From Oceanihabitans sp. 2_MG-2023 (lineage in GTDB: Bacteria; Bacteroidota; Bacteroidia; Flavobacteriales; Flavobacteriaceae), in NCBI RefSeq assembly GCF_030547245.1, contig NZ_JAUOQT010000001.1:806001-870000 (forward strand): a stretch of DNA of 64,000 nt. The letters run 5' to 3'. Shown here in pieces: positions 25,873 to 32,915 of the stretch (its first letter is position 1; each line of letters starts with the position of its first letter). The notes beneath the pieces were generated by a model. The model had not been told where the DNA came from, searched no databases, and worked only from the letters and a program-made list of their open reading frames with translations. The position numbers and the translations under genes are program-made.

Positions 25873-26286
25873 ATGTTAAAAAAACTTAAAATACTTCTTA
25901 TTGAAGATGACATGATTGAAATAATGAAATTGAATAGAACGATTTCTACATTAAAATTAGATCATAAAATTATTGAAGCAAATAATGGAGAAGAAGCACT
26001 AGAAATTTTAGAGCAAAAAGATAACTTACCTGATGTTATTTTATTAGATTTAAATATGCCAAAAATAAATGGCATCGAGTTTTTAAGCATTTTAAAAAAA
26101 GATGATGTATTAAAATATATTCCTACCATAATTTTAACAACATCCAATAATCAAAAAGATTTATTAGAATGTTATAAGATAGGTGTTGCTGGTTATGTTT
26201 TAAAGCCATTAAAATATGAGGATTATGTTAGTAAAATTGAAAAATTATTAGCATATTGGAGTATCAACGAGTTAATAGTAGTTTAA
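25873..26286 (+). CDS. Single-domain (CheY-like) response regulator
   Basis: A 137-residue receiver domain with no output domain. The acidic pocket is in LLIEDDMIEI, the phospho-acceptor is Asp59 in LLDLNMP, a Thr lies in LTTSNN, and the switch Lys is in YVLKPLKY. Stand-alone receivers of this size often act as phosphate sinks or allosteric partners. It is first in the seven-gene signalling operon and 4 nt before the H-NOX gene. It may compete with the LytTR regulator for phosphoryl groups from the two kinases or the Hpt protein. Confidence 0.88.
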   Translation: MLKKLKILLIEDDMIEIMKLNRTISTLKLDHKIIEANNGEEALEILEQKDNLPDVILLDLNMPKINGIEFLSILKKDDVLKYIPTIILTTSNNQKDLLECYKIGVAGYVLKPLKYEDYVSKIEKLLAYWSINELIVV

Positions 26287-26290
26287 AAAA

Positions 26291-26830
26291 ATGAAAGGAA
26301 TAGTTTTTACCGAGTTTTTAGAATTAGTAGAAGATAAATTTGGATTAGAAATGGTCGATAATATTATCTCAAGTTCTACATTAGAATCTGAAGGCATTTA
26401 TACAGCCGTAGGGACATATAGTTTTTCAGAAATGTTACAATTATTAGGGCATTTAAGCGAAAACACAGGTATATCAATAGACAACTTGTTATTGGTATAT
26501 GCCGAACACTTTTTCAGTGTAATTGAAAAAAGTTATCCTGGACTCTTAGAAACATATAAAGACCCAATTGAAATGATTTCATCTATAGAAAATCATATTC
26601 ATGTAGAAGTTAGAAAAATTTATCCAGATGCAGAATTGCCAACTTTTGAAGTTGTCGAAAAAACAGAAAACTCTTTAGTAATGATATATACTTCTAGCAG
26701 AGCTATGCATCACTTTGGCTTAGGTTTAATGAACAAAACTTTCGAACACTTTGGTTCAACTGCAAAAATAGATTTAGAAAAAATTAAAGAAGACGGAACA
26801 GAAGTGCGATTTGTTATTCATAAAAATTAA
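26291..26830 (+). CDS. H-NOX (heme nitric oxide/oxygen binding) protein
   Basis: A 179-residue stand-alone H-NOX. It starts MKGIVFTEFLELVEDKFG, the family N-terminus. The proximal heme ligand is most likely His104 in NHIHVEVRKIYPDAELPTF, and the YxSxR motif that clamps the heme propionates is Y133-T-S-S-R137. Stand-alone bacterial H-NOX proteins bind NO and inhibit a neighbouring kinase. The start overlaps or abuts the PAS kinase gene (its stop 26828-26830 shares one base with the kinase ATG), so the pair is translationally coupled. Confidence 0.92.
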   Translation: MKGIVFTEFLELVEDKFGLEMVDNIISSSTLESEGIYTAVGTYSFSEMLQLLGHLSENTGISIDNLLLVYAEHFFSVIEKSYPGLLETYKDPIEMISSIENHIHVEVRKIYPDAELPTFEVVEKTENSLVMIYTSSRAMHHFGLGLMNKTFEHFGSTAKIDLEKIKEDGTEVRFVIHKN

Positions 26831-28788
26831 TGAGTCAAGAGCAAGTAGAAATATTACAACGTGCTTTAAAAAGAGAAAAAGCGGCAAGAAAAGCAGCCGA
26901 AAAAATTCTTGAAGAAAAATCAAGAGAATTATACTTTACATCACAACGACTAGAGCAATTACTAGAAGAGAAATCTTCACAATTACAAGGTGTTTTTGAA
27001 AATATTGTAGATGCATATGTTGTTATGGATTTACAAGGAAATATCATAAAATTTAATGAAGCAGCAACTAAATTATTTGGTTACGATATTAGTAGAGAAG
27101 AAATAAACGTTGTAAATCTTATTTATAAAGAAGATTATCCATATGCAATATCTTCTTTTATGGAACTGCAAAATAAAGCCTATTTTAAAAATTACGAAGC
27201 TAGAGTGTACACTAAATCTAAAGAGGTTAAATGGGTACATATAAATGCTAGTTTAATTTTTGATAAAGAAAAAAAACCCGTTGCAGCACAAGGTATTGTT
27301 AGAGATATAACAGACCAAAAAGCATCCGAAGAAAAATTAATAGCATCCGAAAATAGATTAGCATCACTAGTTGTTAATCTAGATAGTGGTATCGTATTAG
27401 AAGACGAAAACCGTAGCATTGTTCTTACAAATAATAAATTTTGTGACCTTTTTAATATTGAAGCAAAACCATCAGATCTAATAGGGATGGATTGCCAAGC
27501 TGCATCCGAACAAAATAAAGTGCTATTTAAAAACCCAGACTCCTTTTTGCAAAGAATGCGAGTTATTGATGAAAATAAAAAAACAGTTTTAGGAGACGAA
27601 CTAGAAATGTTAGATGGTAAAATACTCGAGAGAAACTATATTCCAATAATAACAGGTGATACCAGTAAAGGCTATTTATGGACATTTAAAGATGTCACCT
27701 TAAACAGAACTTATAGAAAAAGCCTTGAAGCTCAAAAACAAAAGTATTACAGCATTATTGCCAATATGAATTTAGGTTTGGTCGAAGTAAATAATAATGA
27801 AGAAATATTAATGGTAAACCAAAGCTTTGAGAAAATTTCTGGATTTAAACAGGAAGAAGTTTTAGGTAAAAATGCAAGAGAGCTTTTTGCAATAGACGGC
27901 TCTTCTGATGTTATTTTAAAAGAGAATGTTAAACGTCTTAAAGGAGAATCTAGCTCCTATGAAATTAAAGCCAGAAATAAAGCAGGTGAAATACTGTATT
28001 TATTAATAAGTGGAGCACCAAATTATAATATAGATGGAGAAGTAATAGGTTCTATTGGTATACATCTAGACATTACGGCAATTAAAAACTTAGAATTTCA
28101 AAAAGAAAAATTATTAAGTAAACTAGAAAAAAGTAACGACGAATTACAAGAGTACGCACATATTGTATCCCACGATCTAAAATCACCATTAAGAAGCATA
28201 CATGCACTAGTTAGTTGGTTAAAAGAAGACAATCAAGGTAAACTTGACGATATAAGTATACAAAACATAGGGCTTATAGAAACTACATTAGAGAAAATGG
28301 AACAACTTATTACAGATGTTTTAAATTATTCTAGTGTAGGCGCAGAGACTTCCTTAAAAACAGAAGTCGATTTAAATAGTTTAGTAAACGAATTAGTATC
28401 GATTTTATACATTCCAGATCATATAGAAATTAAAAGTTTAAATACATTACCAAATATAATTGGGGATAGAACGAAACTTCAACAAGTATTTCAAAATTTA
28501 ATTAGTAACTCTGTTAAGTTTATAGATAAAGAGCATGGAAGTATTATAATAGATGTAGAAGACTTAAAAAGTCATTATAAGTTTTCTATTAAAGATAATG
28601 GTATTGGTATTGAGAAAAAATATCATGATAAAATATTTAAGATATTTCATTCTTTAAAGAAAAGCAAAGATTCCTCAGGAATTGGCTTATCTATTGTTAA
28701 AAAAATTATCAACTTACATGAAGGAGAAATATGGTTAGATAGCGAACCAAATGTAGGTAGCACTTTCTATTTCACTTTAAAAAAATAA
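26830..28788 (+). CDS. Soluble PAS-domain histidine kinase, probable H-NOX partner
   Basis: A 652-residue cytoplasmic kinase. A coiled coil (about 1-48, LQRALKREKAARKAAEK) is followed by three PAS domains (about 48-165, 175-300 and 305-425), a phytochrome-type HisKA with SHDLKSPLRSIHAL (His448), and an ATPase domain with NLISNSVKF, DNGIGI and GIGLSIVKKI. There is no membrane segment. Because its start touches the H-NOX stop, it is the natural target of H-NOX regulation. Close relatives of this layout often carry a receiver; here the receivers and Hpt are separate proteins. Confidence 0.9.
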   Translation: MSQEQVEILQRALKREKAARKAAEKILEEKSRELYFTSQRLEQLLEEKSSQLQGVFENIVDAYVVMDLQGNIIKFNEAATKLFGYDISREEINVVNLIYKEDYPYAISSFMELQNKAYFKNYEARVYTKSKEVKWVHINASLIFDKEKKPVAAQGIVRDITDQKASEEKLIASENRLASLVVNLDSGIVLEDENRSIVLTNNKFCDLFNIEAKPSDLIGMDCQAASEQNKVLFKNPDSFLQRMRVIDENKKTVLGDELEMLDGKILERNYIPIITGDTSKGYLWTFKDVTLNRTYRKSLEAQKQKYYSIIANMNLGLVEVNNNEEILMVNQSFEKISGFKQEEVLGKNARELFAIDGSSDVILKENVKRLKGESSSYEIKARNKAGEILYLLISGAPNYNIDGEVIGSIGIHLDITAIKNLEFQKEKLLSKLEKSNDELQEYAHIVSHDLKSPLRSIHALVSWLKEDNQGKLDDISIQNIGLIETTLEKMEQLITDVLNYSSVGAETSLKTEVDLNSLVNELVSILYIPDHIEIKSLNTLPNIIGDRTKLQQVFQNLISNSVKFIDKEHGSIIIDVEDLKSHYKFSIKDNGIGIEKKYHDKIFKIFHSLKKSKDSSGIGLSIVKKIINLHEGEIWLDSEPNVGSTFYFTLKK

Positions 28789-28790
28789 AA

Positions 28791-29924
28791 ATGAAAACAG
28801 TACAACTAGTAAAAAATAAAAATAAAGATTGGGAATATGTTGTCGAAAAACAAGAGTTAAAAGAACCTTTAGTATTGGTTTTTGGTAACAGATATATGTT
28901 AGAAGACAAAGATGTTTACAAGGATATTAAACAATTATTTCCTGATGGACATATTGTTTTTGCCTCTTCATGTGCCGAAATTTCATCGAACACAGTAAAC
29001 CAAGAAAGTATAACTATTACTGCAATTGAGTTTGAAAAAAGCACTTTTCAAATACAGACAAGTAATGTTTTAAACAAAGATTTAGATAGTTATAAAACTG
29101 GTAACGATTTAATAAATCAGCTTTCGCAAGAAAACTTAAAATATGTACTAGTAGTTTCTGAAGGTAGTTTTATTAATGGTAGCCAACTTACCAAAGGTAT
29201 GAGCGCATCAACATCTGATAATATAGTAATAACAGGTGGTTTATGTGGAGATGATGATAGATTTGAAAAAACATTAGCATCTTATAATGAAAATCCAAAA
29301 GAAGGGGAACTTGTAGCTATTGGTTTTTATGGAGATACCCTTGAAATTTCTTTCTCTATTCATGGTGGATGGACACCTTTTGGCCCAGAGCGAAGAGTAA
29401 CAAAATCTAAAGGCAATACCTTGTTTGAATTAGATGGAAAACCAGCTCTTGACTTATATAAAAGTTATTTAGGAGATAAAGCAAAAGACTTACCAGGAGC
29501 AGCATTATTATATCCTTTAAATGTGAAGTCTACAGACGAAAAGCAATCTATTGTAAGATCTATTTTAAATATAAATGAAGAAGAGAATGCTGTAATTTTA
29601 GCAGGGGATATTAAAGAAAATTCTAAAGTTCAGCTTATGATGACTAATGTAGATCATATTGCAAATGCATCCGAACGTGCAGCAAGACAAGCATTAGAAT
29701 ACCGAACAAATAAACCAGAATTAGCCATATTAGTAAGTTGTATTGGCAGAAAATTAGTGCTAGACCAACGTGTAGAAGAAGAAATTGAAGAAGTAATAGA
29801 GGTTATAGGTAATGATACTGTAATTAGTGGTTTTTATTCCTATGGGGAGATAGCACCTTTTCATGGTGAAGTAGCTTGCCAATTGCATAATCAAACCATG
29901 ACCATAACGCTAATAAGCGAATAA
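28791..29924 (+). CDS. FIST-domain protein, candidate NosP-type NO sensor
   Basis: A 377-residue FIST N plus FIST C protein. The N-part has LVLVFGNRYML and SSCAEISSNTV; the C-part has GNTLFELDGKPALDLY and ends with SGFYSYGEIAPFHGEVACQL, the hallmark end of FIST_C. NosP proteins are FIST-domain hemoproteins that bind NO and control a partner kinase. A His at position 191 (SIHGGWTPFG) lies near the domain junction and is a candidate heme ligand, but I cannot confirm it. The stop overlaps the next kinase ATG by one base. Confidence 0.88.
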   Translation: MKTVQLVKNKNKDWEYVVEKQELKEPLVLVFGNRYMLEDKDVYKDIKQLFPDGHIVFASSCAEISSNTVNQESITITAIEFEKSTFQIQTSNVLNKDLDSYKTGNDLINQLSQENLKYVLVVSEGSFINGSQLTKGMSASTSDNIVITGGLCGDDDRFEKTLASYNENPKEGELVAIGFYGDTLEISFSIHGGWTPFGPERRVTKSKGNTLFELDGKPALDLYKSYLGDKAKDLPGAALLYPLNVKSTDEKQSIVRSILNINEEENAVILAGDIKENSKVQLMMTNVDHIANASERAARQALEYRTNKPELAILVSCIGRKLVLDQRVEEEIEEVIEVIGNDTVISGFYSYGEIAPFHGEVACQLHNQTMTITLISE

Positions 29925-30988
29925 TGAATTCCCTTTTAAAAAGACAAATTCGTAAATATTTAAGTGAAGAGTTAAAAAACAATGAAAATTTAAAAACGTT
30001 TATTAACGCTGTAGATTTGTCGTATAATAATTTTGACGAACAATCTGCTATGATTCAAAGAGCAATGGCTATTAGCTCTGACGAATTATATACCGCTAAC
30101 CGAAAATTACAAAAGGAAGCAGACGAACAAAAGGAAGTTATTAATAAACTTAAAAGTGTTATCGATACACTAAAATTTTATAATTTAAAAGAAGACGAAA
30201 AAGAAGAGAATGTCGAGTTAACTGGTTCTAATTTGGTAGATTTTATTGATAACCAAACTAAGGAGATTGTTCAAATGAACAAGCAAAAGCAATTTATGTT
30301 AAATGAACTTGCACATCAAAACCAAGAGCTTAGCGATTATGCACATATGGTATCTCACGATTTAAAATCACCACTTCGTAGTATAGATACATTAACCGCT
30401 TGGTTAAGACAGGATTATGAAGAAATATTTGATGAAAACGGAAAAAAAACATTAAAACTAATTCGAACAAATGTTGAAAAAATGGATACCCTAATTAGTG
30501 GTATTTTAGAATATTCAACCATAGGTAAAAACCGAATAGAAGTATACGATGTAGATTTAAATAATTTAATTGAAGACTTATTAAAAAGTATTCAAGTCCC
30601 AGACCATATTCATATTACAAAAACAGATTTACCTATAATTAAAGGCGATAAATATAGATTGAAACAACTGTTTCAAAACCTAATTGGCAATGCAATAAAG
30701 TATAATGATAAAGATCAAGGAACTGTTGCTATTGGTTTAGAAGATAAAAAGGAATACTGGCAATTTCACATAAAAGATAACGGAAAAGGTATTGACAAAA
30801 CCTACTTTAACAAAATTTTTAAAACCTTTGAGAAATTAGAAAATAATCCAGATTCTTCCGGAATAGGATTGTCTATTGTTAAAAAAATTGTCGAATTGTA
30901 TGGAGGAAAAATATGGCTAGAATCGCAAGTTCATATTGGAACCACATTTTATTTCACCCTTAAAAAATCCCCAAATGGAACAGCCTAA
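29924..30988 (+). CDS. Soluble histidine kinase, probable FIST/NosP partner
   Basis: A 354-residue cytoplasmic kinase. The N-terminus (about 1-75) has a NNFDEQSAMIQRAMAISSDEL stretch that resembles the N-terminal region of kinases encoded beside FIST/NosP genes. A coiled coil (about 75-140) follows, then HisKA with SHDLKSPLRSIDTL (His145) and an ATPase domain with NLIGNAIKY, DNGKGI and GIGLSIVKKI. No PAS domain is present, so the input probably comes from the FIST protein. The kinase core is paralogous to that at 26830-28788. Confidence 0.9.
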   Translation: MNSLLKRQIRKYLSEELKNNENLKTFINAVDLSYNNFDEQSAMIQRAMAISSDELYTANRKLQKEADEQKEVINKLKSVIDTLKFYNLKEDEKEENVELTGSNLVDFIDNQTKEIVQMNKQKQFMLNELAHQNQELSDYAHMVSHDLKSPLRSIDTLTAWLRQDYEEIFDENGKKTLKLIRTNVEKMDTLISGILEYSTIGKNRIEVYDVDLNNLIEDLLKSIQVPDHIHITKTDLPIIKGDKYRLKQLFQNLIGNAIKYNDKDQGTVAIGLEDKKEYWQFHIKDNGKGIDKTYFNKIFKTFEKLENNPDSSGIGLSIVKKIVELYGGKIWLESQVHIGTTFYFTLKKSPNGTA

Positions 30989-31292
30989 TCAATCTTACAT
31001 TAACAGCTTGTCTGGAGGTGATCAAGCATTTAAACAAAAACTAATAGATGTTATAAAAAAAGAGTTTCCAGAAGAGAAATTAGTGTATTTTAATAACTAC
31101 AATGCTAAAAATTATAAGTTAGCAGCAGAAAATGTACATAAACTTAAACATAAAATTAGTATTTTAGGGCTCGAGAAAGGTTATGAAGTTGCAGTAGCAT
31201 ACGAAAATAGTTTGCTAGAAGGTTCTACAAACCATAAGGAAGCATTTGAAGCTATTTTAAACAGCATAACAATATATCTAGAAGAAATTTAA
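30975..31292 (+). CDS. Histidine phosphotransfer (Hpt) protein
   Basis: A 105-residue helical Hpt protein from the ATG at 30975, which lies within the end of the preceding kinase gene. The motif is ENVHKLKHKISILGL, in which His55 aligns with the phospho-acceptor of the AHxLKG motif. It has no kinase domain and should pass phosphoryl groups between the kinases' receivers and the LytTR regulator or CheY-like protein. Its place between the kinases and the output regulator supports a convergent relay. Confidence 0.85.
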   Translation: MEQPNQSYINSLSGGDQAFKQKLIDVIKKEFPEEKLVYFNNYNAKNYKLAAENVHKLKHKISILGLEKGYEVAVAYENSLLEGSTNHKEAFEAILNSITIYLEEI

Positions 31293-31301
31293 ATATACCA
31301 T

Positions 31302-32015
31302 ATGAATTGTATTGTTATTGATGACGAAGCTACTGCTAGAATGATTATTTCGCAATTATGCTCCAATGTGCCAAGTCTTAATGTTTTAGAAGAGTTTCCT
31401 AATGCAATGCAAGCTATTAAATACTTAAATCAAAATGAAGTTGATTTAATTTTCTTAGATATACACATGCCAGATTTTACAGGTTTCGATTTTATTGAAA
31501 CCCTTAAAAATCCCCCAAAAATAATACTCACAACATCAGATCCTAATTTTGCTATTCAAGCTTTTGAATATGACTGTATTGTCGATTATTTGGTAAAACC
31601 AATTACCCAAGAACGGTTTAATAAAGCTATAGGTAAAGCAGAAGCTAAACAAAATAAACCCGTTACAAAAGCTTCAAAAACAGAAAAAGTTGAAAGTACT
31701 TCAGGTAACGACTTGTATGTAAATATAGATAGACGCTTAATTAAAATAGATATCCCAAGTATTTACTTAGTCGAAGCTAAGGGAGATTATATTCAGGTTA
31801 AAACAGAAGATAAAAATTATACTGTACATTCTACCTTAAAAAAAATAGAAGAAAAACTTCCAGACAATTTATTCTTAAAAGTACATAGATCGTATATTAT
31901 CAATATTAAAAAGATAATTGATATAGAAGATAACAGTGTTTTAATTAAAAAAGATGTTATTCCCGTAAGTAGATCGAATAGGCCAGAATTAATGAAAAGG
32001 CTTAATTTATTATAA
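31302..32015 (+). CDS. LytTR-family response regulator (output of the relay)
   Basis: A 237-residue regulator. The receiver (about 1-115) has IVIDDEATARM, Asp53 in FLDIHMP, and a KPIT switch. The linker is Lys/Thr-rich. The LytTR DNA-binding domain (about 140-237) includes IYLVEAKGDYIQV, VHSTLKKIEEKLP and FLKVHRSYIIN. LytTR proteins bind direct repeats, and the 21-nt repeats upstream of this operon and six further promoters are the likely targets. It is last in the operon and followed by a terminator. Confidence 0.93.
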   Translation: MNCIVIDDEATARMIISQLCSNVPSLNVLEEFPNAMQAIKYLNQNEVDLIFLDIHMPDFTGFDFIETLKNPPKIILTTSDPNFAIQAFEYDCIVDYLVKPITQERFNKAIGKAEAKQNKPVTKASKTEKVESTSGNDLYVNIDRRLIKIDIPSIYLVEAKGDYIQVKTEDKNYTVHSTLKKIEEKLPDNLFLKVHRSYIINIKKIIDIEDNSVLIKKDVIPVSRSNRPELMKRLNLL

Positions 32016-32149
32016 GACATTGCATTTCAACGATTATTTTAAGAGAGTCGTCTTAAAATTCGTTTCAAACCTATTTAAAACCAACAAACGCTTTCATTAG
32101 CATTATGTTTACATTGTAATCAGTTAAGGGATTCATTGGTTAGTATATA

Positions 32150-32182
32150 AAAAGGCAGAAATTTATTTTTCTGTCTTTTTTT
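32150..32182 (+). terminator. Intrinsic terminator of the signalling operon
   Basis: AAAGGCAGAAA and TTTCTGTCTTT pair with one G-U wobble around a short AT loop and are followed by a run of T. It lies about 135 nt after the LytTR stop. Confidence 0.7.
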
Positions 32183-32205
32183 TTGCCTTTAACTTCTGCA
32201 ATTTA

Positions 32206-32275
32206 CCATTCATCTATACTTTAAATTACACTAATCGAAAAACATAAAATGCAGCTTGCTTTCCTAATAGTTTTG
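32206..32275 (+). promoter_or_regulatory. Candidate LytTR site C and promoter of the CAP-domain gene
   Basis: CCATTCATCTATACT (32206-32220) and a weaker ACACTAATCGAAAAA (32228-32242, spaced 22 nt) lie upstream of -7 element TAGTTTTG (32268-32275). The first half-site is 62 nt from the -7. The stretch after the second half-site (CGAAAAACATAA) is repeated almost exactly at site D. Confidence 0.7.
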
Positions 32276-32297
32276 TCGTCAAATTAAACCAAAACCG

Positions 32298-32792
32298 ATG
32301 AAAAAAGTAGCAGTTATTATAACCGTTTTATTAAGTACATTTTTAATGTCTTGCTCTGTTGAAGAGGATGTTAATTCTTCAGAAAATTATACTACACAAG
32401 TTGTAGAGGTAACATATACAACTTTAGATTATGAAATTGCAGAGCTAATAAATGCACATAGAATTTCGATAGGTCTTGATACATTAAGTCTACTTAGTCA
32501 AGCCTCCAAAGAAGCGATTACACATAACCAATATATGGCTAGTCAAGGTAATATAAGTCATGATCATTTTAGTGAACGTTCTCAAAACTTAAAAGATTCG
32601 GTGAATGCAAAAAAAGTATCAGAAAATGTTGGTTACGGTTATAATAGTGCTACATCCATAGTGAATGCTTGGTTAAATAGCGAAGGGCATAGACAAGCTA
32701 TAGAAAATCCAGTTTATACAGACTTTGGTATTTCTTCAAAAGAAGATGAAACAGGCAGTAATTACGTAACAAACATCTTTGTAAAGCTATAA
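32298..32792 (+). CDS. CAP (SCP/PR1)-domain lipoprotein
   Basis: A 164-residue lipoprotein. The lipobox is LMSC with Cys19 as lipid site. The CAP domain (about 48-162) has the conserved His and Glu of the family: ITHNQYMA, NISHDHFSER, VSENVGYGY and SEGHRQAIENP. Bacterial CAP proteins are usually extracytoplasmic with roles in adhesion, envelope or matrix that are poorly defined. Its promoter carries a candidate LytTR site, so it belongs to the predicted NO regulon. Confidence 0.87.
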   Translation: MKKVAVIITVLLSTFLMSCSVEEDVNSSENYTTQVVEVTYTTLDYEIAELINAHRISIGLDTLSLLSQASKEAITHNQYMASQGNISHDHFSERSQNLKDSVNAKKVSENVGYGYNSATSIVNAWLNSEGHRQAIENPVYTDFGISSKEDETGSNYVTNIFVKL

Positions 32793-32820
32793 TTTAAAAT
32801 AGCTTATCTACACATAATTA

Positions 32821-32889
32821 CCATTCGTCTACACTAAAGCTACACGAAACGAAAAACATAATTTGAAGCAGGTAATATCAATAAATTTG
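32821..32889 (+). promoter_or_regulatory. Candidate LytTR site D and promoter of the large secreted protein
   Basis: CCATTCGTCTACACT (32821-32835) with a weaker downstream element at 32842-32856 (21 nt) precedes -7 element TAAATTTG (32882-32889). The first half-site is 61 nt from the -7. The match to site C extends beyond the half-sites. Confidence 0.7.
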
Positions 32890-32915
32890 TACTGTAAATA
32901 AGAAATAAATATACC

